Shown: one piece after another, positions 45,266 to 53,832 of the stretch
How the letters are laid out: each line of letters starts with the position of its first letter
How positions within the stretch are numbered: position 1 is the first letter of the stretch
NCBI RefSeq assembly: GCF_027853335.1
Contig: NZ_JAFEUS010000002.1
Span: 2,278,514-2,342,513, forward strand
Source of the DNA: Leucobacter sp. UCMA 4100
Lineage (GTDB): Bacteria; Actinomycetota; Actinomycetes; Actinomycetales; Microbacteriaceae
Length of the DNA stretch: 64,000 bases
Direction: 5' to 3'
Translations under genes and position numbers: made by a program
Notes under the pieces: model-generated
Databases searched by the model: none
What the model was told of the DNA's origin: nothing
What the model saw: the letters and a program-made list of their open reading frames with translations, nothing else

Positions 45266-46431
45266 TGAATGTGACGAAACCCGCCGGTGTCGCATCACCT
45301 CCTTCCGCTCCGTTCATCGTTGACGGGCACAACGATTTGGCTTGGCAGCTGCGCGTTCGTGAACGGTACAGCAACCTCAATATTGCTTCACCGCGTCCTG
45401 AGTTGCACACCGATCTTGTTCGTCTTCAACAGGGCAACGTTGGGCTGCAGTTTTGGTCGGCCTTTGTTCCCTCGCACCTCAGCGGACGTAAAGCCGCTGT
45501 AGCAACACTTCAGCAAATTGATGCGATTCATACGCTAATAGAAACCCATGAAGAACTGGTGCTTGTTGACGATGCTGAGGCGGTTCGCCAAGCGGTGGGT
45601 CAGGGGCGAATTGCTGGAATGATCGGTGTCGAAGGAGGTCATTGCATTGACTCGGACCTCGCGCTCTTGAGAATCTTTCGCAAGCTTGGCGTTCGGTATA
45701 TGACGCTCACCCATAACGATGATTGCGGTTGGGCAGAGTCAGCTACAGGCGCTGCTGAAGTGGCCGGTGTGAGCGCATACGGGGAGATCGTGATTCGTGA
45801 GATGAATCGTATTGGTGTGCTTGTGGATCTCTCTCATGTTTCAGACAGGAGCGCGGAGCGTGCACTCAAGATGACACAGACTCCAGCGATATTTTCCCAT
45901 TCGAATTGTCAGTCGCTCGTAAAACATCCGCGCAACGTCTCCGATCAGCGACTGCTGCAACTTCGTGAGAACGGGGGAGTGCTGATGCTCTCGTTTGTGC
46001 CTGCGTTTGTGAATCAAGCGGTCGCTGACTACGAACGGGCCTACGCAGAGTTCTCTGAATCGATCAGCGTGACCGAAGAATATGCGGACTATGCGCCTAG
46101 GCTTGATCAGTGGAAGCATGAGGCACTCGAGCGGTGGCGAGCTACGCACCCGAAACCAGTTGCGACGATCGATGACGTGGTTGATCATATCTGTCACGCC
46201 CGCGATGTACTTGGCATCGAGCATGTGGGGTTGGGAAGCGATTTCGATGGCGTTGATTCAATGCCTCGTGGTCTTGAAGACGTCTCTTGTTATCCCGAAC
46301 TTCTGGACAAATTGCAGCGGCGCGGATGGTCAAGCAACGACTTGAGCCAGTTGGCCCACGAAAACGTGCTGCGTGTACTTGATGAAAATGATGAGTTTGT
46401 GCGGGACTCAGCAGCGCGTGAAAGAGCCTGA
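45265..46431 (+). CDS. Membrane-dipeptidase homologue (peptidase M19)
   Basis: A 388-aa metal-dependent hydrolase of the renal/membrane dipeptidase family. Zinc ligands appear in FIVDGHNDLAWQ (HxD, about residues 22-33), GMIGVEGGHCIDSD (the bridging Glu), IGVLVDLSHVSDRS and PAIFSHSNCQ (His residues), and HVGLGSDFDGVD (Asp). No signal peptide is present, so it is cytoplasmic. In this cluster it may cleave an amide or dipeptide-like product formed after ring opening; that is inference. ATG 45265 overlaps the DUF917 stop and has TTGGAGC upstream. Confidence 0.88.
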   Translation: MNVTKPAGVASPPSAPFIVDGHNDLAWQLRVRERYSNLNIASPRPELHTDLVRLQQGNVGLQFWSAFVPSHLSGRKAAVATLQQIDAIHTLIETHEELVLVDDAEAVRQAVGQGRIAGMIGVEGGHCIDSDLALLRIFRKLGVRYMTLTHNDDCGWAESATGAAEVAGVSAYGEIVIREMNRIGVLVDLSHVSDRSAERALKMTQTPAIFSHSNCQSLVKHPRNVSDQRLLQLRENGGVLMLSFVPAFVNQAVADYERAYAEFSESISVTEEYADYAPRLDQWKHEALERWRATHPKPVATIDDVVDHICHARDVLGIEHVGLGSDFDGVDSMPRGLEDVSCYPELLDKLQRRGWSSNDLSQLAHENVLRVLDENDEFVRDSAARERA

Positions 46432-46475
46432 AGAGGTATTTGGGCTTCGCAGTGAGGGAATGCTAAGATAGCAAG

Positions 46476-46563
46476 GTTGTTTGCCGTATCAATCGGCCGC
46501 GGATCGAGAGAGCTCATGCCACCCTGGCATCGGCGCCGCGCAACGAGAGAAAGGATCACCCGC
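46476..46563 (+). promoter_or_regulatory. Structured 5' leader of rpsO
   Basis: TAAGAT (46464-46469) is a likely -10. The leader of about 88 nt folds into a nested stem: CGCGG (46498-46502) with CCGCG (46536-46540), enclosing ATGCCA/TGGCAT (46516-46530). This resembles an S15 autoregulatory leader in position and design. Confidence 0.45.
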
Positions 46564-46833
46564 ATGTCACTCGCACCTGACGTGAAGAAGGCCATCATCG
46601 AAGAGTACGCAACGAAGCCGGGTGATACCGGTTCGCCTGAGGTGCAGATTGCGATCATGTCGCAGCGCATCAAGGATCTCACCGAGCACCTCAAGACCCA
46701 CAAGCACGATCACCACTCGCGCCGCGGTCTGCTGCTCATCGTTGGTCAGCGCCGCCGCATGCTCGCGTACCTGCACGATGTCGACATCGCGCGCTACCGT
46801 GCACTGATCGAGCGCCTCGGCCTGCGCCGCTAA
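46564..46833 (+). CDS. rpsO: 30S ribosomal protein uS15
   Basis: An 89-aa four-helix ribosomal protein that binds 16S rRNA h20-h22. The family signature [16 protein letters not shown] and [28 protein letters not shown] is intact, and it ends [12 protein letters not shown] as usual. ATG 46564 follows GAGAAAGGATCACCCGC. It has its own promoter and structured leader and a terminator at 46854-46889. In many bacteria pnp follows; here it does not. Confidence 0.97.
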   Translation: MSLAPDVKKAIIEEYATKPGDTGSPEVQIAIMSQRIKDLTEHLKTHKHDHHSRRGLLLIVGQRRRMLAYLHDVDIARYRALIERLGLRR

Positions 46834-46853
46834 GGCTTTCGCCTCACGTTTTT

Positions 46854-46889
46854 CGAACGCCCCTGCCGCTGATGCGGTGGGGGCGTTCG
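46854..46889 (+). terminator. Terminator of rpsO
   Basis: CGAACGCCCCTGCCGC pairs with GCGGTGGGGGCGTTCG around GTGAT-like loop bases; it follows the stop by 20 nt and shares its arms with the ndh terminator. Confidence 0.82.
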
Positions 46890-46931
46890 CTGTTATTACT
46901 GTTGCGCCCGCACTCTTGCTTCGCCGAGGGG

Positions 46932-46995
46932 GCACCGGCTCATCGAAAGTGCACGAAAATCGCGTTGAACCCATGCGCTCTCGACGAACCGGTGC
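46932..46995. repeat. 15-bp inverted repeat, 34-nt spacer
   Basis: GCACCGGCTCATCGA at 46932-46946 is matched with two mismatches by the complement of TCGACGAACCGGTGC at 46981-46995. Function unknown. Confidence 0.5.
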
Positions 46996-47175
46996 TCTCT
47001 CGGTGGCAGAACTATCGGGCAACGCTCACCGAGCAGTGACTGAACAGCCGGAAAGGTCGATCACTTGATTACCCGATCGCCGCAAATCGTCGTTCACATC
47101 ACCAAATCGACTTTCCCAAAGCCAATACCTGTAGAGAAACGAACCAGCCAGCCGAAAAGCTGAAACGCTCGTTAT

Positions 47176-48153
47176 ATGCCTAGTAGAAAGCGCCTCCAAC
47201 GAGTACGAGAAGCTGTGAGGTCTTCGCGTGCTTTGCTTGCTCAGGGCCTTTCAGCACGTGAGTTACGTGCATCGCTGCGCGACGGGCGCCGAGTCGGGCT
47301 GGGAGAGGGCTTTTCGGTGAGTGGGCAAATATGGCGTGATTGGTATTCCGAAGAGCGGCATTTGGCGAGGGCCCTTGCAATTTCATTTCGGAGCGGTGGT
47401 AACCGAGCGATTTTTTCTCATCACACGGCCGCTCTCATACATGGACTGCTGGGTTTTGACCTCAACGATGAGCCTGTACACCTGGTTCAACTGACCGATG
47501 CTACGCCTGGTCGTAGACCGGGCGTAGCAAGGCATCGCAACGTAATCGACCCAGCTGATGTGACACTGGTCGAAGGCCTGCGCTGCACGGGGCTCGTGCG
47601 TACGCTGCATGACATGGCGAGATTCGCGACACCGGAGCAAGCGATTGTCGCCCTTGACGCAGGCCTCGCTGTCTTGAGCCGAGCGGGCGTGAATGGTCAA
47701 GCAAGTGAGCGCGAGCTGTATGAGCGTATCCAGGGGGATGGGAGAAGAGGTTTAAGCGGAACACGCCAGGCTAGACTCTTGCACGCCCTAGCCGACTGTC
47801 GGGCCGACTCGCCAGTTGAGAGTCTCAGTCGCCTACAGCTTACGAGACTTGGCTTTGAAGTAGCGTCGCAGGTTGAAGTTAGTGGGCCTCGCCAGACATA
47901 CTACGTTGACTTTGAATTCTTGGGGTTGAACGTATTTGGTGAGGTAGATGGTGCAGTGAAGTATCGGAAGCAAGAGATGCTCCGTGGGCGAACAAGCTGG
48001 GAAGTGCTTCGCGATGAGAAAGACCGAGAAGACTGGATTCGTGGCGTGACCGGTAAACGTCTGGTGCGTTGGGGGTTTCGCGAAGCAGTGAGCCTCAGCA
48101 CGATGCGAGTTCGCTTACAAGCCTTCGGAGTGGCCCCTGCCGATGGATGGTGA
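47176..48153 (+). CDS. AbiEi-like / DUF559-type nuclease-fold protein
   Basis: A 325-aa cytoplasmic protein of a type common in actinobacteria. The N-terminal 200 residues look like an AbiEi-type region (AIFSHHTAALIHGLLGFD; PVHLVQLTDATPGRRPGVARH; GLRCTGLVRTLHDMAR). The C-terminal 110 residues resemble a Vsr/DUF559 endonuclease fold: YYVDFEFLGLNVFGEVDGAVKYR and EVLRDEKDREDWIRGVTGKRLVRW, with Asp, Glu and Lys residues in a plausible active-site order. No toxin partner is adjacent. The ATG lacks a clear ribosome site. Base composition looks more AT-rich than its neighbours, which may mean acquisition. Confidence 0.7.
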   Translation: MPSRKRLQRVREAVRSSRALLAQGLSARELRASLRDGRRVGLGEGFSVSGQIWRDWYSEERHLARALAISFRSGGNRAIFSHHTAALIHGLLGFDLNDEPVHLVQLTDATPGRRPGVARHRNVIDPADVTLVEGLRCTGLVRTLHDMARFATPEQAIVALDAGLAVLSRAGVNGQASERELYERIQGDGRRGLSGTRQARLLHALADCRADSPVESLSRLQLTRLGFEVASQVEVSGPRQTYYVDFEFLGLNVFGEVDGAVKYRKQEMLRGRTSWEVLRDEKDREDWIRGVTGKRLVRWGFREAVSLSTMRVRLQAFGVAPADGW

Positions 48154-48296
48154 GATGCTCGAAAGGGGCTCCCGTTTGATCAAGAAAAGGGCCAGGAGCG
48201 GCAGCTGGTTAGAGAGTACCGCCTGCCTGTAAGCGAAGCTCAACGATACGCCAGCACGATTCTCACCCGCGTTGTTCAACCAGATGCTCAAACGCA

Positions 48297-48331
48297 AACT
48301 GCCCGCCCCACACGAAGCGGGACGGGCAGTT
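48297..48331 (-). terminator. Terminator of the Lrp-aminotransferase operon
   Basis: AACTGCCCG-CCC pairs with GGG-A-CGGGCAGTT, 35 nt after the aminotransferase stop on the minus strand. Confidence 0.78.
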
Positions 48332-48365
48332 CGAGGCGAGCAGTGCGCGCCTTGGGTTGATCAGA

Positions 48366-49760
48366 TTAGATCTTCGACGAAGCGTCCTTCAGAACGCTGC
48401 GCAGGATGCCACCGATCTCGGCGAACTCTGCTGGGCCAATGGTCAGCGGAGGTGCGAGCTGGATGACTGGGTCTCCACGGTCGTCGGCGCGGCAGTAGAG
48501 GCCTGCATCCCAGAGAGCGGGCGAGAGGTAGTCGCGCAGGAGGCGATCTGATTCCTCTTCGTTGAAGGTCTCCTTGGTCGTCTTATCCTTGACAAGCTCG
48601 ATACCGAAGAAGTAGCCCTCACCGCGCACGTCACCGACGATGTCGATGTCGAGCAGCTTCTCAAGCTCGGCACGGAACAGCGGGCTGTTCTCGCGCACGC
48701 GGCCGTTGAGGTCCTCTTCCTCGAAGATGTCGAGGTTTGCGAGAGCCGCAGCAGCTGCCGCGGGGTGACCCGCGAAGGTGAAGCCGTGGTAGAAGGTGTT
48801 CTCAACCGAGTTGAACGGCTCTGAAACCTTGTCAGAGACGATCATGGCACCGAGGGGAACGTAGCCCGAGGTGATGCCCTTAGCCGAGGTGATGATGTCA
48901 GGCTCGTAGCCGAGTGCCTTCGAAGCGAAGAAGTCGCCGACACGACCGTACGCACAGATGACCTCATCTGAGACGAGGAGCACGTCGTACTTGTCGCAGA
49001 TCTCGCGAACGCGCTTGAAGTACCCGGGAGGTGGCGGGAAGCAGCCGCCCGAGTTCTGTACTGGCTCGAGGAATACGGCGGCGACGGTGTCTTCGCCCTC
49101 GAAGAGGATAGCCTCTTCAATGCGGTTCGCTGCCCACTGGCCGAACTCTTCGATGTTCTCTGAAGGAGCACCCATTTCGTCGGCACGGTAGAAGTTCGTG
49201 TTTGGCACGCGGTGGCCGCCCGGGGTAATGGGCTCGTAGAACTTCTTCATGTCGGGAATACCGGTGATCGCAAGGGCGCCCTGCGGGGTGCCGTGGTAGG
49301 CGACCGAACGCGAGATGACCTTGTGCTTCATGGGCTTGCCCTGGATCTTCCAGTAGTGCTTCGCAAGCTTGAACGCCGACTCGACTGCTTCGCCACCACC
49401 GGTGGTGAAGAAGACCTTGTTCATCTGGCCGGGAGCGTAGCTCGAGAGGCGCTCTGAGAGCTCAACCGCTGCGGGGTGAGCGTACGACCAGATCGGCATG
49501 AAGTCGAGCTGCTTCATCTGCTTAGCAGCAGCCTCGACGATGCGATCGCGGCCGTGGCCAGCGTTAACAACGAACAGGCCAGCGAGGCCGTCGATGTACT
49601 GCTTGCCTGCAGCGTCGTAGATGTGGTGGCCTTCTGCGCGCGTGATGACGGGGATGCCGTCATCGAGCACCTTCTGGCTCGTAAAGTGCGGCCACATGTG
49701 CCGCTTGGCTTTGGCTTGGAGCGCAGGAACGTCCTGCGGCCCCGTGGGATCAAATGCCAT
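48366..49760 (-). CDS. Class III PLP-dependent aminotransferase
   Basis: A 464-aa omega-aminotransferase. The PLP site shows GGGEAVESAFKLAKHYW (about residues 110-126), YHGTPQGALAITG, the cofactor Asp in VLLVSDEVICAYGRVG (about 250-265), and the Schiff-base Lys in DIITSAKGITSGYVPLGA (about 281-298). Relatives use putrescine, GABA, beta-alanine, taurine or pyruvate/alanine; the exact donor is not clear. ATG 49760 begins 2 nt after the Lrp stop, so both are cotranscribed and Lrp probably controls the operon in response to an amino acid. Confidence 0.9.
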   Translation of the reverse strand: MAFDPTGPQDVPALQAKAKRHMWPHFTSQKVLDDGIPVITRAEGHHIYDAAGKQYIDGLAGLFVVNAGHGRDRIVEAAAKQMKQLDFMPIWSYAHPAAVELSERLSSYAPGQMNKVFFTTGGGEAVESAFKLAKHYWKIQGKPMKHKVISRSVAYHGTPQGALAITGIPDMKKFYEPITPGGHRVPNTNFYRADEMGAPSENIEEFGQWAANRIEEAILFEGEDTVAAVFLEPVQNSGGCFPPPPGYFKRVREICDKYDVLLVSDEVICAYGRVGDFFASKALGYEPDIITSAKGITSGYVPLGAMIVSDKVSEPFNSVENTFYHGFTFAGHPAAAAAALANLDIFEEEDLNGRVRENSPLFRAELEKLLDIDIVGDVRGEGYFFGIELVKDKTTKETFNEEESDRLLRDYLSPALWDAGLYCRADDRGDPVIQLAPPLTIGPAEFAEIGGILRSVLKDASSKI

Positions 49761-49762
49761 GG

Positions 49763-50230
49763 TTATCTGGTACCCCAATCGTACTTTTGTTTGGTCAGTT
49801 CGAGATATACGAACATTTCGGTAGAGACGACCTCTTCGATTGACCTGATCTTGTCGTTCAGGGTCTCGATGAGGCCCGCATCGTCTTCGCTCACGATTTC
49901 AGCCATGATGTCGAACGATCCGGCGCTCAGAAACAGGTATGCAACCTCAGGGAGTTCTGAGAGCTTGGCGGCGACCACCCTGGTATCGCCGGTCACACGC
50001 ATGCCGATCATTGCGGTGCGGCCGAAGCCGAGTCGCATAGGGTCGGTGACTGCAACGATCTGCATCACGCCGGCATCGGTGAGCTTCTGCACGCGTTGCC
50101 GCACAGCGGCTTCGCTGAGACCCACGGATTTCCCAATCTCGGCGTAAGAGCGCCGGCCATCGACCTGAAGGTGCTCGATGATGGCCTTTGACTTTTCGTC
50201 GAGGGGTGGAATGGGTTTTGCGTTTCTCAC
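49763..50230 (-). CDS. Lrp/AsnC-family regulator
   Basis: A 155-aa feast/famine regulator. The HTH is RRSYAEIGKSVGLSEAAVRQRVQKLTDAGVM-like at about residues 27-57, followed by the RAM/ligand-binding domain (TAMIGMRVTGDTRVVAAKLSELPEVAYLFLSAGSFDIMAEIV spread over 75-120). GTG 50230 is preferred; the frame reaches a TTG at 50266. CAGAAT lies 7 nt before the GTG, a weaker case of the leaderless pattern. It is the first gene of an operon with the aminotransferase. Confidence 0.88.
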   Translation of the reverse strand: MRNAKPIPPLDEKSKAIIEHLQVDGRRSYAEIGKSVGLSEAAVRQRVQKLTDAGVMQIVAVTDPMRLGFGRTAMIGMRVTGDTRVVAAKLSELPEVAYLFLSAGSFDIMAEIVSEDDAGLIETLNDKIRSIEEVVSTEMFVYLELTKQKYDWGTR

Positions 50231-50439
50231 AGTTCTGATTCTGACACTTTCAAACCGAAAATGCAAAGGATTCCGTAGTTACGCGGGTTCGATAGTGACG
50301 AAATCAGTAGTTCTGTCATTTTTTGCGGTTGAAGAGGGCAGACTCGAAAGCGGCGGATCGAAGTCGTCTTTCCATACTCCTGCCGCTTCTCCTGCAAATC
50401 GTGGGGCACGAGCTGGCGACCCGGTAGGCTAAGAACATC

Positions 50440-51552
50440 ATGATTGACCACGAACTATCGGCCCGCATCGCAGATGTGCGCAGCACCTACCGAGACATCG
50501 AGAGCGTGCTTGACCTGGAAGCCATCGACCGCGAGATTGCTGAACTGGAGCAGAAAGCGGCGGCGCCCAACCTCTGGGACGATCCAGAGGCGGCACAGGC
50601 AGTCACGAGCCAGCTGAGCCACAAGCAGGCGCAGGTGAAGAAGGTGCGTGCCGCCGGCGCACGCATTGATGACGTTGAGGTGCTGATCGAGCTCGCAGAA
50701 GAAGCCGATGACGAGGGCACCGCGCAGGAAGCGAAAGACGAGCTCGCCCAGATTGAGCAGGCGGTACAGCAGCTTGAGGTGCAAACGATGCTCTCGGGCG
50801 AGTACGACGAGTACGCCGCCGTTATGACGATTCGCGCGGGTGCAGGTGGCGTCGACGCTGCCGACTTCGCCGAGATGCTGCAGCGCATGTATTTGCGTTA
50901 TGGCGAGCACAACGACTACCGCACGACAGTCATGGAGACGAGCTACGCCGAAGAGGCGGGCATTAAGTCGACGACGATTGAGTTCGATGCCCCTTTCGCG
51001 TTCGGAAGCCTTTCGGTCGAAGCGGGAACGCACCGGCTTGTGCGCATGAGTCCTTTTAACTCTGCGGGGAAGCGCCAGACGAGCTTTGCAGCCGTCGAGG
51101 TGATTCCACTCTTGCCCGAGGCAGAAGAGGTCGATATTCCTGAGTCTGACATTCGTGTCGACGTCTACCGCTCCTCAGGGCCCGGTGGGCAGTCGGTCAA
51201 CACGACCGACTCGGCTGTGCGCATTACTCACATTCCCACCGGCATTGTCGTCTCAATGCAAAACGAGAAGAGCCAGATTCAAAACCGTGCCGCAGCGATG
51301 CGCGTGCTGCAGTCGAGGCTGCTCATCGTGCAACGCGAAGAAGAGGCCGCGAAGAAGAAAGAGCTTGCGGGAAACATTACGGCGAGCTGGGGCGACCAGA
51401 TGCGTTCGTACGTGCTCGCGCCGTATCAGATGGTGAAAGACCTGCGTACCGAGCACGAGGTGAACAACCCGCAGGCCGTTTTTGACGGCGATCTTGAGGG
51501 CTTCATTTCGGCGGGAATTCGTTGGCGTTCGATGCAGCAACGTCACGGCTAA
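50440..51552 (+). CDS. prfB: Peptide chain release factor 2
   Basis: A 370-aa RF2 that reads UGA and UAA. The tripeptide anticodon SPF is in [18 protein letters not shown], and the GGQ motif that triggers peptide release is in [26 protein letters not shown]. The gene is one uninterrupted frame with no in-frame UGA frameshift site, as usual in actinobacteria. TAGGCT and TAAGAA elements within 15 nt of ATG 50440 point to a very short leader. It starts the order prfB-ftsE-ftsX-smpB-ssrA. Confidence 0.96.
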   Translation: MIDHELSARIADVRSTYRDIESVLDLEAIDREIAELEQKAAAPNLWDDPEAAQAVTSQLSHKQAQVKKVRAAGARIDDVEVLIELAEEADDEGTAQEAKDELAQIEQAVQQLEVQTMLSGEYDEYAAVMTIRAGAGGVDAADFAEMLQRMYLRYGEHNDYRTTVMETSYAEEAGIKSTTIEFDAPFAFGSLSVEAGTHRLVRMSPFNSAGKRQTSFAAVEVIPLLPEAEEVDIPESDIRVDVYRSSGPGGQSVNTTDSAVRITHIPTGIVVSMQNEKSQIQNRAAAMRVLQSRLLIVQREEEAAKKKELAGNITASWGDQMRSYVLAPYQMVKDLRTEHEVNNPQAVFDGDLEGFISAGIRWRSMQQRHG

Positions 51553-51633
51553 CCCGAGACAAACCTGAGCGTTGTCCCGAGGTGGCGCGCCGCCCACAAC
51601 TTTTAAGGGGCACAAGCGTACTATCGAAGCGTC

Positions 51634-52827
51634 ATGATTCTGTTTGAGAACGTCGTTAAAAAGTACAAGGGTGCGAAAAAGCCTGCGCTCGATGGCATTA
51701 ACCTCGATATTAACCGCGGCGAGTTCGTGTTTATCGTGGGTGCTTCGGGCTCGGGTAAGTCGAGCTGCTTGCGCATGATGTTGCGTGAAGAGAAAGCCTC
51801 GAACGGCACGGTTCACGTGCTCGGCCAGAACCTGAATAAGATTTCGTCTCGAAAGGTTCCCTACTTTAGGCGCAACCTCGGCGTTGTCTTTCAGGACTTT
51901 CGTCTGCTCACCAATAAGAATGTCTTCGACAACGTCGCCTTCTCGTTGCAGGTCATCGGCAAGTCACGTGGCTTCATCCAGGAAGCAGTGCCCGATGTGC
52001 TCGAGATGGTCGGGCTGTCACACAAGGCAAAGAGTTTCCCCCATGAGTTGTCGGGTGGCGAGCAGCAGCGCGTTGCTATTGCGCGAGCGATTGTCAACAA
52101 ACCCGCAATCCTGCTCGCTGACGAGCCCACGGGTAACCTCGACCCCGCAACGAGCCTCGGCATCATGCAGTTGCTGCGCGCGATTAACGCAGCAGGCACG
52201 ACGGTCGTGATGGCGACTCACGAGGCAGTCTTTGTTGACATCATGCAGCAGCGCGTGATTGAGCTTTCCCAGGGTGTTGTCGTGCGCGACGAGATTTCAG
52301 GCGGGTACGGCACAACGGCCGCGATCCCCCTCAAAGATGCTCTTGACGGCAGGCAGCAGGTGCTGCGCGCGAGTGAAGAAGCGGTTCGTGCCGCGCTCTC
52401 GCCGCAGGCTCCCGTGGTCCCTGCCGAGGCAGCGGCGCCCGAGGGTGATGCCCTCGATGAGCTCGCCGAATCGAACGACCTTCTTGGTGCTGTGGCATGG
52501 CCTGAGACCGACGGTGAGCCGCAGGGCGGTCGCGAGTACCCGGGCTTCACCGAAGCGACCGGAACACCGGGGCTCGCTCCAGAGGCCGAGGCTTTGCCGT
52601 ACGAGCTCCCTGACGAAGCCACGAAGATTGCGACTCCCGACCCCGCACCCCCCGCAGACGTGGCGGGGCAACCGGAACAACAGGAGCAGCCCGAGATCCC
52701 TGCTTTCTTGCAGCCCTCTGACCCTGCCTTCGATCCGGCGGCACTCGCTGAGGCCGGCGGCTTCGCGAAGCAGCTGGGCATTGAAGACGAGAACGACGAT
52801 GAGACGAATGTGGGGCCCGTACGATGA
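51634..52827 (+). CDS. ftsE: Cell-division ABC ATPase FtsE with long C-terminal extension
   Basis: A 397-aa protein. The first about 228 residues are a complete FtsE ATPase: Walker A VGASGSGKSSCLRM (about 32-45), Q-loop VVFQDFRLL, signature ELSGGEQQRVAIARA and Walker B ILLADEPTGNLDPATS. FtsE normally ends here. The remaining about 165 residues are rich in Pro, Ala, Glu and Asp with no predicted fold, and acidic at the end (IEDENDDETNVGPVR). FtsE drives FtsX to activate peptidoglycan hydrolases at the septum. TACTAT ends 9 nt before ATG 51634. The stop overlaps ftsX by 4 nt. Confidence 0.95.
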   Translation: MILFENVVKKYKGAKKPALDGINLDINRGEFVFIVGASGSGKSSCLRMMLREEKASNGTVHVLGQNLNKISSRKVPYFRRNLGVVFQDFRLLTNKNVFDNVAFSLQVIGKSRGFIQEAVPDVLEMVGLSHKAKSFPHELSGGEQQRVAIARAIVNKPAILLADEPTGNLDPATSLGIMQLLRAINAAGTTVVMATHEAVFVDIMQQRVIELSQGVVVRDEISGGYGTTAAIPLKDALDGRQQVLRASEEAVRAALSPQAPVVPAEAAAPEGDALDELAESNDLLGAVAWPETDGEPQGGREYPGFTEATGTPGLAPEAEALPYELPDEATKIATPDPAPPADVAGQPEQQEQPEIPAFLQPSDPAFDPAALAEAGGFAKQLGIEDENDDETNVGPVR

Positions 52828-53738
52828 GACTTGGACTCGTAATGAGCGAGGTCTTTCAGGGCCTTCGCCGCAACTTCTCGGTCGTAGTTTCAGTGATTCT
52901 GGTGACCTTCGTTTCGCTGACCTTCGTGGGTGCGGCGATCATCATGCAGTTGCAGGTACAAGAGATGAAGTCGTTCTGGTACGACCGTGCGCAGGTCGCC
53001 GTGTATCTCTGCACCGACTTCGATGAGAGCCAAACCTGTGGCGGTACGGCAACCGACGACGAGCAGAAGCAAGCGATTGAAGACGCGCTCGACTCTGAAG
53101 CTCTCGCGCCGTACGTCGAAGAGTTCTTCTTCGTTGACAAAGATCAGGCCTACGACGAGTTCACGAAGCAGTTCGACGGGAACCCGATCGCTGAGATCAC
53201 GACGCCAGAGCAACTCAACGAGACCTACTGGGTGAAGTTGAAAGACCACTCTGACTCGAACGTGATTATTGAGACTTTCTCTGGGGTTCCAGGCGTACAG
53301 AGCGTCTCCGATCAGCGCAGTCTGCTCGATCAAATCTTCACGGTTCTCGCCATTGCGAGTTACACCGCAATCGGTATCGCCGGGCTCATGCTCGTGGCGG
53401 CGATGCTCCTCATCTCGACCACGATTCGGCTCTCGGCCTTTTCGCGACGTCGAGAGATCGGCATCATGCGCCTCGTCGGTGCTTCGAACCGCTTCATCGA
53501 GACACCGTTTGTGCTCGAGGGCATCATCTCGGCGCTCATTGGCGCGTTGCTTGCCGGCGGTGCCTCGGTGGCGCTCGTGAAGTTCTTCGTGCAAGATTAT
53601 CTCGCTGTGACCGCGCAGTTCACGTCGTACATCACGGTTTCTGATGTGCTTATCGTGCCGCCCATTCTTGTGGGCGTTGGCGTGATTCTCTCGGCAATCG
53701 CGGCGAAGATCGCGATCACGAGATACCTGAAGGTGTAA
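52824..53738 (+). CDS. ftsX: Cell-division protein FtsX
   Basis: A 304-aa membrane protein with four membrane segments: one near residues 20-44 and three in the last 140 residues (IAGLMLVAAMLLISTTIRLSA, ISALIGALLAGGASVALV, VLIVPPILVGVGVILSAIAA). Between TM1 and TM2 is the extracellular domain (about 45-175), which contains two cysteines (LCTDFDESQTCG) that may form a disulfide. RRREIGIMRLVGASNRFI is the FtsX hallmark. It is coupled to ftsE by an ATGA overlap. Confidence 0.95.
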   Translation: MRLGLVMSEVFQGLRRNFSVVVSVILVTFVSLTFVGAAIIMQLQVQEMKSFWYDRAQVAVYLCTDFDESQTCGGTATDDEQKQAIEDALDSEALAPYVEEFFFVDKDQAYDEFTKQFDGNPIAEITTPEQLNETYWVKLKDHSDSNVIIETFSGVPGVQSVSDQRSLLDQIFTVLAIASYTAIGIAGLMLVAAMLLISTTIRLSAFSRRREIGIMRLVGASNRFIETPFVLEGIISALIGALLAGGASVALVKFFVQDYLAVTAQFTSYITVSDVLIVPPILVGVGVILSAIAAKIAITRYLKV

Positions 53739-53832
53739 CGCTTCGCGCGTGAGCGCGCTATGCTGATGTGTTGTGCCTCGCGTATGCGGGGCACCCAAGA
53801 GACGTACCGTAACGCCAGAGAAAGGGGTGACC

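Larger units (their letters stand above)
46834..47175. other. 342-bp intergenic region after rpsO
   Basis: Apart from the rpsO terminator it contains an inverted repeat (46932-46946 with 46981-46995) and no convincing gene. A 63-aa frame at 46877-47068 starts inside the terminator and has no family features. Confidence 0.6.

Noticed and set aside
24172-46889. Shared arms CGAACGCCCC...GGGGCGTTCG at the ndh and rpsO terminators as a mobile repeat
   Set aside because: Only about 10 bp are shared, the loops differ, and both sit right after stop codons; common terminator composition explains it.
46877-47068. 63-aa frame after rpsO
   Set aside because: Starts within the terminator hairpin, no ribosome site, no recognisable features.
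50440-51552. Possible programmed frameshift in prfB
   Set aside because: The frame is continuous with no early in-frame UGA, so the autoregulatory frameshift of other bacteria is absent here.
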